Shown here piece by piece: positions 17,267 through 26,392 of a stretch of 64,000 nucleotides of DNA. Position numbers and translations under genes: made by a program. Origin of the DNA: Massilia agilis (GTDB lineage: Bacteria; Pseudomonadota; Gammaproteobacteria; Burkholderiales; Burkholderiaceae_D); NCBI RefSeq assembly GCF_024756255.1, contig NZ_JANUHB010000002.1, forward strand, positions 1,054,001 through 1,118,000, in the 5' to 3' direction. The notes beneath the pieces were generated by a model that was not told the DNA's origin, searched no databases, and saw only the letters and a list, made by a program, of their open reading frames with translations. Within the stretch, counting starts at the first letter, position 1, and the number at the start of each line of letters is the position of its first letter.

Positions 17267-19252
17267 TTAGAAGTCGTAACGCGCCGAGAGCTTCAGCTGG
17301 CGGCCGTCGCTCGGGTAGATGCCGGACTGGCAGCCGAACGCATTGCTGTAGTACTTGCGGTCGGTCAGGTTGCTGCCTGCCAGCGCCAGTTCCCACGGCC
17401 CCAGCTTGCGCGCGTAGCGGGCATCCAGCGTCGCGTAGGACGGGATGCGCGCGGCGCAGCTGTTGGTGAAGTCGTTGCCGAAGCGCTGGCTCGACACCCA
17501 CTGCGCGCCCACGTCCGCGGTCTGCCCGTCGCCCGGCACCCAGGCCAGGCGCGCCGAGATCACGTTGCGCGGCACCAGCACCATTTCACGGCCGTCGTTG
17601 GGGCCGTCGGTGAAGGTCGCGTTCACGTGCTGCAGGTGCGCGCTGGCGCGCCAGCCGGCCGCAATCACGGTCTGCGCATCGATCTCGACACCCTGGCGGC
17701 GGGTCGGGTCGAGGTTGGTGTTGGTGCCCCAGCCGATGGTCGGGTCGAAGAAGATCTCGTTCTTCAGCTCGTGGCGGAACAGGCGCACGGCCAGTTCGCC
17801 CGCCGCGCTGCCGAAGGTCGCGCCCAGCTCCAGGTCATGCGAAGTCTGCGCCTTGAGCACGCTTGCGCTGGCGCGGTAGCTGTTCTCGTCCACGTTGGGC
17901 ATGCGGTAGCTCTGCCCTGCCTTGGCATGCACGCCCACGCCCGGCAGCACGCTGTAGCTCGCTTGCGCGTCCCATGCGTTCTGCGCCTGCGAGCTGCTCT
18001 CCTTGGCGCTGGACATGCCCAGCGGGTCCACGTAATCCTTGTCGAACACTTCGTGGCGCGCGCCCACGGCCAGGCGGCCGTTGTGCTGCGGATCCCAGCG
18101 GATCTCGTCGCGCACGTAGATCGCCTTGGAGTCCTGGCTGGCGTCGGCCAGCGAAAAATCGGCCGCGGTCTTGCGGTTCCAGCGGATCAGGTCCACACCG
18201 GCAACCAGCTCGTTGCGCATGCCGGCCAGGTCGGACAGCTGGCGCACGCGTGGCGAGAACTGGGTCTGGCGGCTGTCGTACTTCACGCGCGAAAAGCCCG
18301 ACACGCCGCCGTAGTTGTATTCATACGCGGCCTTGACCGTCTTCTCGCGGTGCGACAGCTCGGCGGCAAGCTCAGTGTCGCCGATGCGGTGCTCGGCGAA
18401 CGCGGTCACGCGGTCGGTATCGAGCGAGCCGAAATCGTTGGGCGTCTTGCTCTGGCGCGGATCGGCCTTGAACTGGGCCTCGGTGAGCGAGCCGGGCAGG
18501 CGCGACTCCTGGCGCGCGGACTCGACGCGCACGCCAATGCGCCCGCCCTCATAGGCGTACTGCGCGCCGCCGGCAAAATTGGACTGCGTAAAGCGGCTGT
18601 TGGCGCGGTAGTTGTCCGACTCCTGCTTGCCGGCCGAGCCGTCGAGCGTCACCTTGCCCAGGCCCGCCGACAGGTTGGCGCGCAGGTCATGCGCGTCGAA
18701 CTGCCCGGCGCTCACCGTGCCCGAACCGTGCACGCCCTGGCGCGCGCCGGACCTGGTGAAGACCTGGATCACGCCGCCGGTCGCGCCGTCGCCGTACAAC
18801 ACGCTGCTGCCGCCGCGCGTGATCTCGATGCGCTCGACGCTGTCGACCGGGATCGTGGACAGCACGGCGCTGGCCAGTTCGTTCTCGGACAGGCGCACGC
18901 CATCGACCATCACCACCAGGTTCTCGCTGCTGTTGGCGCCAAAGCCGCGCAGGTCGAGCGCGAAGTCGGGCGAGCCGTCCAGGCTCTGGCGGCCATACAC
19001 GCCGCCGATCTTGCGGATTGCTTCGTTGACGTTGCCGGCGCCGGCACGGCGAATGTCCGCGGCGGTGATCACGGTGGCGCCGATCGGCGCGAGCGCCGGA
19101 TCGCTGGCAAAGCGCGCGCCGGACACGAAGACCGAAGGCACGGCCTGTTCCTGCGCGAAGGCGCTGGCGGCATTGAGGCAAAGGGAGATGGCGCAGGCAA
19201 GCGCGAGCGGCTTGACGGCCGGTGCGGCGCACGGGGCAACACGAATACTCAT
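17267..19252 (-). CDS. btuB: TonB-dependent vitamin B12 receptor
   Basis: 661 residues. A signal peptide ends near AFAQEQ. The plug domain has VFVSGARFA (TonB-box region), VITAADIRRAGAGNVNEAIRKIGGVYGRQS and VDGVRLSENE. The barrel ends in KLSARYDF with the terminal phenylalanine of outer-membrane barrels. It binds and imports cobalamin with TonB energy. ATG 19252 leads into the signal peptide; the Shine-Dalgarno is poor, which suits control by the riboswitch just upstream. First gene of btuB-C-D-F. Confidence 0.95.
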   Translation of the reverse strand: MSIRVAPCAAPAVKPLALACAISLCLNAASAFAQEQAVPSVFVSGARFASDPALAPIGATVITAADIRRAGAGNVNEAIRKIGGVYGRQSLDGSPDFALDLRGFGANSSENLVVMVDGVRLSENELASAVLSTIPVDSVERIEITRGGSSVLYGDGATGGVIQVFTRSGARQGVHGSGTVSAGQFDAHDLRANLSAGLGKVTLDGSAGKQESDNYRANSRFTQSNFAGGAQYAYEGGRIGVRVESARQESRLPGSLTEAQFKADPRQSKTPNDFGSLDTDRVTAFAEHRIGDTELAAELSHREKTVKAAYEYNYGGVSGFSRVKYDSRQTQFSPRVRQLSDLAGMRNELVAGVDLIRWNRKTAADFSLADASQDSKAIYVRDEIRWDPQHNGRLAVGARHEVFDKDYVDPLGMSSAKESSSQAQNAWDAQASYSVLPGVGVHAKAGQSYRMPNVDENSYRASASVLKAQTSHDLELGATFGSAAGELAVRLFRHELKNEIFFDPTIGWGTNTNLDPTRRQGVEIDAQTVIAAGWRASAHLQHVNATFTDGPNDGREMVLVPRNVISARLAWVPGDGQTADVGAQWVSSQRFGNDFTNSCAARIPSYATLDARYARKLGPWELALAGSNLTDRKYYSNAFGCQSGIYPSDGRQLKLSARYDF

Positions 19253-19339
19253 AGCGATTTCAATGAAAAGAGATGCATCCTCCCTGCGTCCCCGCAGAGG
19301 CGGATTCAACGAAAGACGCGCGTGGCGCGCTTCCACCTG

Positions 19340-19545
19340 TCCTGGCCGGTATCCGGGCTCGCAAGTCAGACCGTCTCACCTTCCTATGCAAACGCACAGT
19401 GGTGTACGAGACAGCCAGTCGCCGGCGTGCGGCGACGCTTGTTTACCGTTGCGGGGGCAGCACACGTTGGCCGCCTGCGGGTGGCAGGGGCTTCGTGTTT
19501 CCCGTTTAACTGCACGCGTGGCCACGCGTGCGGGCACCAGAACGG
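19340..19545 (-). promoter_or_regulatory. Cobalamin riboswitch (AdoCbl leader)
   Basis: On the minus strand the B12-box parts come in order: TAAACGGGAA, then GAAGCCCCTGCCACCCGCAG, then GTGCTGCCCCCGCAACGGT (the B12 box), then GAGCCCGGATACCGGCC at the 3' end. It lies 88 bases before btuB. Ligand binding would lower expression of the whole btuBCDF operon. Ends are approximate. Confidence 0.95.
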
Positions 19546-19680
19546 CGAGATTATAAACCTAACAAGGCACATGCCGACGGCGGACGGCGGTTTTTCCCAA
19601 CCAGGTCAAGTCATTGCCAGTTTGTTATCAATGCGGCTATAGTTGCCGGAATAAGAACAATGACCTGGACTGGAGGATGC

Positions 19681-21876
19681 ATGAGGAGAAGCACACATCT
19701 GCCGTTGGCGGCCCTGCTGCTGGCGGCCGCCCTTGCGGCTGCGGCCGTGGTGTACGAACCGGGGACGCCGGCGCAGCCGGCAAGCAGGCCCCTTGATGCC
19801 ATCGCGCTTGCCGCGCCGGGCGCTTCCTCGGTCGCGGCGCCCAGCGCGCCCGACGCCTGGGGCGGCCCGCGCAGCGGGGCCGAGGCCACCCTGTCGGACC
19901 GGGTGGTGCGCTACGACATCGACGCCACCCTCGATCCCGAGCGCCACATCGTGGCCGGCAAGGAAAAGCTCACCTGGCGCAACCGCAGCCAGTCCGAGGT
20001 CAGGAGCGTGTACCTGCACCTGTACATGAACGCGTTCGAGGGCAGGAACAGCACCTTCTTCACCGAGATGCGCAACCTGGACACGGGCTTTCGCACCGAC
20101 GTGCAGCCCAAGAAAGGCGAATGGGGCCACATTGCGCTGGACGCCGTGGCGCAGGGCGGCGCCAGGGTAGCGTGGCAGTTCGTCCATCCCGACAACGGCC
20201 CGGCCAGCGACCACACCGTGGTGCGGCTGGACCTGCCGCAGCCGGTGAGAGCCGGCGCTTCGACCACGCTGGACATCGACTTTACCACCCAGCTGCCGCG
20301 CGTGATCGCGCGCACCGGCTACTTCGGCAGCTTCCACCTGGTGGGCCAGTGGTTCCCGAAAATCGGCGTGCTGGAACTGCCGGGCGAACGCGGCGCCACC
20401 GCGCCCCGCTGGAACGTGCACGAGTTCCACCTGACCTCGGAGTTCTACGCCGACTTCGGCAGCTACGATGTGCGCATCACCGCGCCGAAGGAGTACGTGG
20501 TGGGCGCCACCGGCGAGCTGCAGGGCGCGCCCGTCGACAAGAACGGCATGCGCACCCACCGCTACGTGCAGGACGACGTGCACGACTTCGCCTGGACCGC
20601 CGACAAGCGCAGCGCCGCGCCGCTGGAAGACAGCTGGACCGGCCCGGGCAGCCCCAAGGTCGCGATCAAAGTGCTCTACCCGCCCGAATACGCGGCCAGC
20701 GCGGCGCCTGCGCTCAAGGCAGCCAAGGACTCGCTCACCTATTTTTCGACCACGCTCGGCCCCTACCCGTACAAGACGCTGACGGTGGTGATCCCGCCGT
20801 ATAACGCGACCGAGGCGGGCGGCATGGAATACCCGACCTTCTTCACGGCCGAAGGCTACGCCAGGGTCGAGCCGGACACCTTTGCCCAGGGCGCGCTCGA
20901 CTTCGTGACCATCCACGAGTTCGGCCACGGCTACTTCTACGGCATCCTGGCCTCCAACGAGTTCGAGGAGCCGATGCTGGACGAGGGCCTGAACGAGTAC
21001 TGGGACATGCGCATGGTGCGCGAGCGCGGCCAGGCGATGCACATGACCACGCCGCTGCTCAAGGCGCTCGGCTTCGACCCCAAGTTCAAGCCGTTCGACT
21101 ACGAGCGCGGCATCGCGACGACCGTGGAGCCGGCCGACGCGCTGGGCCGCAACGCGTGGGACAGGCTGCATGGCATCGGGCCGGTCTATCACCGCACCGC
21201 GACCATGATGCGCGACCTGGAGGAGCGCATCGGCAAGCCCGCGCTGGAGCGCGCATTCAAGGAATACTACCGGCGCTGGAAGTTCCGCCACCCCAGCATC
21301 GCCGACCTGCGCGAGACGCTGGCCGAAGCAAGCGGCCAGCGCGAGGCGGTCGAACAGGTGTTCGCGCAGCAGGTGTACGGCGTGACCAAGATCGACGACC
21401 GCGTCACCAGCCTGGCAAGCGAAGAGGAATTGCCGCAGCCTGGCACGCACAGCGCCGGCGGCAAATGGCTCGAATTGACCGGCGAGGACGTGGACAAGCA
21501 GGTCGAGGACGCCCGCAAGTCATGGAAAAAGGCGCACCCGGACGCGAAGGAAGGGACGGGACCGTTCCCGTTCCGTACCACCGTCACCGTGCGCAGGTAC
21601 GCCGCCACCGTGCCGCAGACCCTGCTCGTCAAGTTCGCGGACGGCAGCAGCGAAACGGTGCAGTGGAACGCCGACGAGAAGTGGCACCGGTTCACGTGGG
21701 TCAAGCCGGCGAAGGCGGTATCGGCCGAACTCGATCCGCAGCGCCGCCACTACCTCGACGCCAGCAAGCTCGATGACAGCCGCACCACCAAGGCCGACGG
21801 CAGCGCCTCGCGCCGCTGGAGCAGCGAGTTTGCGGCGGTCGTCCAATTCCTCCTTTCCCTGATCGCGACCGTATGA
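19681..21876 (+). CDS. M1 family metallopeptidase, exported
   Basis: 731 residues. An N-terminal hydrophobic segment (LPLAALLLAAALAAAAVVY) is a signal peptide or anchor. The gluzincin site is HEFGH near residue 411, with the third ligand in DEGLNEYWD about 20 residues on; GGMEYPTFF is the substrate-binding (GAMEN-like) loop. The N-terminal beta domain resembles M1 aminopeptidases. ATG 19681 follows TGGAGGATGC. Probably periplasmic and cutting peptides from the N-terminus. Its stop overlaps the next start. Confidence 0.9.
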   Translation: MRRSTHLPLAALLLAAALAAAAVVYEPGTPAQPASRPLDAIALAAPGASSVAAPSAPDAWGGPRSGAEATLSDRVVRYDIDATLDPERHIVAGKEKLTWRNRSQSEVRSVYLHLYMNAFEGRNSTFFTEMRNLDTGFRTDVQPKKGEWGHIALDAVAQGGARVAWQFVHPDNGPASDHTVVRLDLPQPVRAGASTTLDIDFTTQLPRVIARTGYFGSFHLVGQWFPKIGVLELPGERGATAPRWNVHEFHLTSEFYADFGSYDVRITAPKEYVVGATGELQGAPVDKNGMRTHRYVQDDVHDFAWTADKRSAAPLEDSWTGPGSPKVAIKVLYPPEYAASAAPALKAAKDSLTYFSTTLGPYPYKTLTVVIPPYNATEAGGMEYPTFFTAEGYARVEPDTFAQGALDFVTIHEFGHGYFYGILASNEFEEPMLDEGLNEYWDMRMVRERGQAMHMTTPLLKALGFDPKFKPFDYERGIATTVEPADALGRNAWDRLHGIGPVYHRTATMMRDLEERIGKPALERAFKEYYRRWKFRHPSIADLRETLAEASGQREAVEQVFAQQVYGVTKIDDRVTSLASEEELPQPGTHSAGGKWLELTGEDVDKQVEDARKSWKKAHPDAKEGTGPFPFRTTVTVRRYAATVPQTLLVKFADGSSETVQWNADEKWHRFTWVKPAKAVSAELDPQRRHYLDASKLDDSRTTKADGSASRRWSSEFAAVVQFLLSLIATV

Positions 21877-22781
21877 TGAACACTGCCATCCAATCCGCCC
21901 CGACTGCCGCGCCCTTGGCCGGCTACCGCGCAGCGACCGCCGTGCGCGCCGCGCGCTCTGCCCTGCAGTGGCGTTTGCTGGCGTGGTGGGCCGGCCTGCT
22001 GCTGGTGCCGGCCGCCGTCTCCACCCTGCCGGTGTGGCAGCTGCTCTCGGGTGCGCTCGACCACTCGGTGCGCGCGTCCGAGCTCGCCGCCAGCCTCGAC
22101 CTGACCGCGATCGAAGACCTGATGACGGCCAACGTGCGCGCCGGCACCGGCGTCGGCAACGGCAACCTGCTGGCCCTGCTGCTCACGCTGCTGCTCTCGC
22201 CACTGCTGTCGGGCATGGCGATGCACGCCGCGCGCGCGCCGCAGCCGCCCGGCTTTGGCGCGCTGCTCTCGGGCGGGGTGCAGGAATACATGCGCCTGCT
22301 GCGCATGCTGGTGTGGGCCGTGGTGCCGCTCGCACTCATGGGCGGCCTGGCCGGCATCGCCTTCACCGCCGCAAAGAAATATGGCGATAGCGCGATCCTG
22401 GAATCGTCGGCGGACCACGCGCAAATGGCCGCGATCGCGCTGGCCGCGCTGCTGTTCGCGCTGGCCGACGCCAGCCTGGACGCCGGCCGCGCGGTGCTCG
22501 CCGGCGACCGGCGCCGCAGGTCGGCGGTCAAGGCATGGTGGCAAGGCTTGACGCTGCTGCTGCGCCGCCCGCTGGCCACGCTCGGCAGCTACCTCGGCAT
22601 CACCCTCGCGGGCCTGGCGCTGGCCGCGCTCCTGGCCATCGCGCGGCTGAACGTGCCGCCGCTGGGCATCGGCGGCTTCATCGGCGCCTTCGTGCTGACC
22701 CAGCTTGCGGTGGTGGCGATCGCGTGGATGCGCTGCGCGCGCCTGTTCGCCATGCTCGAGCTGGTGCGCGACAAGCGCTGA
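21873..22781 (+). CDS. Polytopic membrane protein coupled to the M1 peptidase
   Basis: 302 residues with about six membrane helices, among them LLAWWAGLLLVPAAVSTL, LLALLLTLLLSPLLSGMA, MLVWAVVPLALMGGLAGIAF and AFVLTQLAVVAIAW. The ATG overlaps the peptidase TGA, so the two are co-translated. No family signature recognised; the layout (central helices around an amphipathic PGFGALLSGG loop) is like small regulatory or assembly factors of the inner membrane, but nothing decides it. Confidence 0.8.
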   Translation: MMNTAIQSAPTAAPLAGYRAATAVRAARSALQWRLLAWWAGLLLVPAAVSTLPVWQLLSGALDHSVRASELAASLDLTAIEDLMTANVRAGTGVGNGNLLALLLTLLLSPLLSGMAMHAARAPQPPGFGALLSGGVQEYMRLLRMLVWAVVPLALMGGLAGIAFTAAKKYGDSAILESSADHAQMAAIALAALLFALADASLDAGRAVLAGDRRRRSAVKAWWQGLTLLLRRPLATLGSYLGITLAGLALAALLAIARLNVPPLGIGGFIGAFVLTQLAVVAIAWMRCARLFAMLELVRDKR

Positions 22782-22851
22782 AAACGCGGCAGGGAAAGCG
22801 GCGCGGCAGGTCTTGGGCTAAGATGAGGGTGCAACCAGAGGAGCCCAGCAC

Positions 22852-23667
22852 ATGACAACCCGCTTTCCCACCTATTTCGTGTCCCACGGCGGCGGCCCGT
22901 GGCCGTGGATGAAGGACCAGTTCGGCCACGCCTACGACAAGCTCGAGGCCTCGCTCGTGGACATCAAGCGCCAGGTCGGCGAGCGGCCGAAAGCCGTGCT
23001 GGTGGTGACCAGCCACTGGGAGGCGGCGGGCTACCTGGCCTCGTCCGGCGACGCGCCGGGCATGATCTACGACTACGGCGGCTTCCCGCCGCACACCTAC
23101 CAGATCCGCTACCCTGCGCCGGGGCAGCCGCAACTGGCCGAACGGGCGGCGGCGCTGCTGGCGGCCAGCGGGCTGACCAGCGGAGTCGATCCGCAGCGTG
23201 GCTTCGACCACGGCACCTTCTCGATGCTGTACCCGATTTATCCCGAGGCGGACATGCCGGTGGTGCAGGTGTCGATCCGCCACGGCTACGACCCGCTCGA
23301 GCACATCCAGGCCGGGCGCGCACTGGCGCCGCTCAGGGATGAGGGCGTGCTGATCATCGGCAGCGGGCTGTCGTTCCACAACCTGCGCCAGTTCGGGCCA
23401 AGCGGCCAGGCGGCGTCGCACGCGTTCGACGGCTGGCTGCGCCACGCGATGCTCGACTTGCCGCCGCAAGAGCGCACCGCCGCGCTGCTACACTGGAGCG
23501 AGGCGCCGGGCGCGCGCGCCGCGCACCCGCGCGAGGATCACCTGATGCCGCTGATGGTCGCGCTCGGCGCGGCCGAGCAGGAGCCGGCGGCGCTGGCGTA
23601 CCACGAGGATGACTTCTTCGGGAGCCTGGCGGTGTCGAGCTTCAGGTTCGGCGCGGCGGCGACGTAA
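22852..23667 (+). CDS. Class III extradiol dioxygenase (DODA/LigB-type)
   Basis: 271 residues, usual length for the 4,5-DOPA extradiol dioxygenase group that includes E. coli YgiD. Metal-site segments: FVSHGGGPW near the start, VVTSHWEAAGY, GFDHGTFSML and the C-terminal HPREDHLMPL. It opens aromatic rings of catechols; the natural substrate here is unknown. AGAGGAGCCCAGC upstream of ATG 22852 is the ribosome site. Stands alone. Confidence 0.92.
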   Translation: MTTRFPTYFVSHGGGPWPWMKDQFGHAYDKLEASLVDIKRQVGERPKAVLVVTSHWEAAGYLASSGDAPGMIYDYGGFPPHTYQIRYPAPGQPQLAERAAALLAASGLTSGVDPQRGFDHGTFSMLYPIYPEADMPVVQVSIRHGYDPLEHIQAGRALAPLRDEGVLIIGSGLSFHNLRQFGPSGQAASHAFDGWLRHAMLDLPPQERTAALLHWSEAPGARAAHPREDHLMPLMVALGAAEQEPAALAYHEDDFFGSLAVSSFRFGAAAT

Positions 23668-23736
23668 GAACTGCCGCCAGCCTCAGCGCCTCCTTGCGCC
23701 CCCGCCACGCACGGCTGCGGGCACTGCCAGTGACGG

Positions 23737-24192
23737 CTACGCGCCTTCCTGCGCAGTAGCCGCGGTCGGCGTGGCGCCCAGCTGCTGCATGATCGATGCA
23801 AGATCGATCCACACGTTCTCGCGCCGGATCAGGCCACTTTGGTCCATGTCGAACACATGCAGCAGGCGAAAGGCCAGGCGGCGGCCGCCACCGGGAATGC
23901 CGAACGGCGTTCCCGGGGCCGTCCCTTCCCACAAACTCTCGTCGACGACGAAGTCCGGCCCGTAATAGCGCCGCAGCGACGTCACCTTTTCGCCCGAAAG
24001 GTCGGCAAACAGCGCGTCGTAGAAGCCGCGTGCCTGCGCCCTGCCATGCAGCGGACCGGTGGGCGAGCCCACCACGTCATGCTCGACATCCGGGACCATC
24101 GTGCTCAACACACCCTCGACGTCGTCCTCCGCCTCGAAACGAAAATGGCGATCGATCATCCGATCGAACTGCTCCCTGGTGGTCTGTTCCAT
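23737..24192 (-). CDS. SnoaL/NTF2-like protein
   Basis: 151 residues with an NTF2-like alpha+beta fold: an N-terminal helix (REQFDRMIDRHFRFEAEDDVEGVLSTM is split by the fold's first turn), then VEHDVVGSPTGPLHGRAQARGFYDALF and a FDMDQSGLIRRENVWID strand. Members are isomerases, cyclases or binding proteins of small organics. AAGGAGGAGCACC before ATG 24192 is strong. It is divergent from a TetR gene with a palindromic operator between, so it is likely the regulator's target. Confidence 0.85.
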   Translation of the reverse strand: MEQTTREQFDRMIDRHFRFEAEDDVEGVLSTMVPDVEHDVVGSPTGPLHGRAQARGFYDALFADLSGEKVTSLRRYYGPDFVVDESLWEGTAPGTPFGIPGGGRRLAFRLLHVFDMDQSGLIRRENVWIDLASIMQQLGATPTAATAQEGA

Positions 24193-24220
24193 GGTGCTCC
24201 TCCTTGACGGTGAATGAAGT

Positions 24221-24263
24221 ATAATGAGACTGTACTCTATTTATGAGACGTGTGTCTCATTAT
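24221..24263. promoter_or_regulatory. Operator between the TetR and SnoaL-like genes
   Basis: A perfect inverted repeat ATGAGAC-GTGT-GTCTCAT at 24243-24260, preceded by a weaker site ATGAGAC-TGT-ACTCTAT at 24224-24240. Outer arms ATAATGAGAC (24221) and GTCTCATTAT (24254) are also inverted copies. A TATAAT hexamer at 24220 overlaps the first arm. Typical of a self-regulating TetR repressor with a divergent target. Confidence 0.75.
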
Positions 24264-24269
24264 GAACTT

Positions 24270-24926
24270 ATGACTTCGAATACGTCAAGTGGGGACGGCG
24301 TTCCCGCATCGGCCGGCGAAGGCCGCGCCAATCAACGCCGGCGCACCCGGCGCGCGCTCATCGAGGCGGCGCTCGCGCTTTGCGAGGGCGGCCGCAAGCC
24401 CAGCTTCCCGGAAGTGGCCGAGCGCGCCATGGTGTCCCGTGCCACGGCCTATCGCTACTACTCGTCGGTGGAGGACCTGATCAGCGACGCGATGTTCGAA
24501 CGGGCAGTGCCCGCGCTGGAAAGCTTCTGCAGTCCCGGGCAAGACGATCCGGCCGAGATGGCCGCGCGCGCCGCGCGGACCATGAACAAGCTGTTGCTCG
24601 ACGATGAGGTCGGACTGCACGCGGTCGAGCGGTCGTTCATGTCCGCATGGTTGGACAACCCGCAGCAATCGCGGCCGCCACGGCCAGCGCGGCGGATGCA
24701 GTACATCGGTCCGATCGTCGATTCATTGAAGGGCGAGTTGACGCCGGCGGCGCGCCGCCGGCTCGCCCATGCGTTGGCTACGGTGATGGGAACGGAGGCG
24801 GCGCTGTCGCTACGCGATGTGGCCGGCGCCAGCATCGACGAGGCGCTCGCAGCCTGTGGCTGGGCGGCTCAAGCCCTGGTGCGGCAGGCGCTTGCCGAAG
24901 CGCGTGAGCGATCCGGCAAGCGCTAG
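24270..24926 (+). CDS. TetR family transcriptional regulator
   Basis: 218 residues from ATG 24270. The N-terminal helix-turn-helix runs RRALIEAALALCEGG, FPEVAERAMVSRATAYRYYSSVEDLI, in the classic TetR spacing. The C-terminal ligand domain is less conserved. The frame also has an ATG at 24243, but that lies inside the operator palindrome, so the later start is preferred; neither has a good Shine-Dalgarno. Likely represses itself and the SnoaL-like gene; the ligand is unknown. Confidence 0.87.
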   Translation: MTSNTSSGDGVPASAGEGRANQRRRTRRALIEAALALCEGGRKPSFPEVAERAMVSRATAYRYYSSVEDLISDAMFERAVPALESFCSPGQDDPAEMAARAARTMNKLLLDDEVGLHAVERSFMSAWLDNPQQSRPPRPARRMQYIGPIVDSLKGELTPAARRRLAHALATVMGTEAALSLRDVAGASIDEALAACGWAAQALVRQALAEARERSGKR

Positions 24927-24990
24927 CGAACGTCCGCGACGGTGGGGATGCCGGTCCAGGCGCAGGCGCGCCAGGGCCAAGGGCCAAGGG

Positions 24991-25947
24991 CTATTCCTGC
25001 ACCGACCCGCGCTTGCCGCGCGCCGCATCGGCCGCGCGCTGGGCAGCTTTTTCGGCCGCGATGCGCTCCTGCTCCGCCACCTCTTCCTGGTGGCGCGCCA
25101 GTGCGACGGCGCGGGTTTCCGGCGTCTCCAGGCTGATGCGCCCGAGCGCACCGGTGCGGTAGTCCTGCAGCAGCGTGTGCGATGCCTTCTCGTAGTCGAA
25201 TTCGCCGCCGCGCACGCGAAAACCGCGGCGCGCGGCCACGCCTTCGATCACGGCCACGTTGTCCATGCCCTCGGTCTTGAGGCCATAGCGCGCCGCCAGC
25301 AGCTGCGGATAACGCGCCAGCAGCACCCCGGCCAGGAACTCGGCCACCTCTTCCTCGATCAGCGCGTTCGAGCCGATCGCATGGCTGGCCGCCAGCATCA
25401 GGCCGTCGCTGGCCATCTCGATCTTTGGCCACAGCATGCCCGGCGTATCGACCAGCACGATGTTCTGCCCCAGGTAGAGCTTCTGCTGCGCCTTGGTCAC
25501 GGCCGGCTCGTCGCCCACCTTGGCCACGCGCTTCTTGAGCAGCGCGTTCATCAGCGTCGATTTGCCGACGTTGGGGATCCCCATGATCATGATGCGCAGC
25601 GGCTTCTCGGCCGTGCCGCGGTGCGGGGCGAGCTTGCGGCACATGTCGGGAATGCGCGCGACGTCGGCCGGCTTCTTGGTCGTCATCGCGTACGCGGTCA
25701 CGCCTTCCTGGGCGTCGTAGAAGGCGCTCCACGCGGCGGTGGCCACGGGGTCGGCCAGGTCGGCCTTGTTGAGCACCTTCAGGCAAGGCCGGCTGCGCTG
25801 CTTGCGCAGCTCTTCGACCATCGGGTTGCGGCTGGCCTCGGGCAGGCGCGCGTCCAGCACCTCGATCACCAGGTCGGTGCTGGCCATCTGCTCCTGCGCC
25901 TGCCTGCGCGCGGCGTTCATATGACCCGGAAACCATTGTATCGACAT
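24991..25947 (-). CDS. ylqF: Ribosome biogenesis GTPase (YlqF/RbgA type)
   Basis: 318 residues. It begins MSIQWFPGHMNAARRQ and has the permuted GTPase motif order: G4 NKAD near residue 60, then G1 GIPNVGKST near 123, then G3 DTPG near 168. The C-terminal ANTAR-like helical part follows. RbgA acts in late assembly of the 50S subunit in the cytosol. The tail is lysine- and alanine-rich, common in betaproteobacterial members. Downstream TetR gene is convergent. Confidence 0.94.
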   Translation of the reverse strand: MSIQWFPGHMNAARRQAQEQMASTDLVIEVLDARLPEASRNPMVEELRKQRSRPCLKVLNKADLADPVATAAWSAFYDAQEGVTAYAMTTKKPADVARIPDMCRKLAPHRGTAEKPLRIMIMGIPNVGKSTLMNALLKKRVAKVGDEPAVTKAQQKLYLGQNIVLVDTPGMLWPKIEMASDGLMLAASHAIGSNALIEEEVAEFLAGVLLARYPQLLAARYGLKTEGMDNVAVIEGVAARRGFRVRGGEFDYEKASHTLLQDYRTGALGRISLETPETRAVALARHQEEVAEQERIAAEKAAQRAADAARGKRGSVQE

Positions 25948-26133
25948 GCTGTGCTCTCGCTTCTTCGTTCAAACCGCTATTTTACGATGCCCGGGCGGCC
26001 TCGTCGCCCCGGTATCGCCTTGCCCTGGTTGCTGCCGAGTAAGGTTTCTCCTTGATCTTGGGCAAAAACATCCTATGCTTAAAAGGCAAACTGGACTTAC
26101 CGCCCGACCGGGTGCCTCGCCAAGGAGAGCAAA

Positions 26134-26331
26134 ATGGAAATGTTCAGGAACATGGAAGTGGTGCTGATGCTCTGTTTCGGCCTCATTTGCGCGGCGGCGC
26201 TGGTGGCGCAGCCCCGCGGCGGCGACGACGCGGCCCGGGCCCAGGCGGGCCTGGACGGCGCCCAGGTGCCGGTGGTGATCGTGACCGGCAAGCGGCTGTC
26301 CCCGGCACAAAAGGCTTCGCTCGACCGCTGA
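26134..26331 (+). CDS. Small membrane protein, 65 residues
   Basis: ATG 26134 follows AAGGAGAGCAAA, an excellent ribosome site, and TTGATC / TATGCT hexamers with near-ideal spacing lie around 26051-26080. The peptide has a single hydrophobic segment (VVLMLCFGLICAAALVA) and a basic, hydrophilic tail (VVIVTGKRLSPAQKASLDR). It is too short for family assignment. The promoter, ribosome site and clean topology together make it credible. Confidence 0.65.
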   Translation: MEMFRNMEVVLMLCFGLICAAALVAQPRGGDDAARAQAGLDGAQVPVVIVTGKRLSPAQKASLDR

Positions 26332-26392
26332 CAACGGCGGCACCGCGCGCGCACGCCGCGCGCATCCGGGAGCGGGCGCCCTGCCCGCCCCG

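Noticed and set aside
16979..19642. 887-codon frame opposite btuB and the riboswitch
   Set aside because: Crosses both the gene and its leader; composition is that of an antisense frame.
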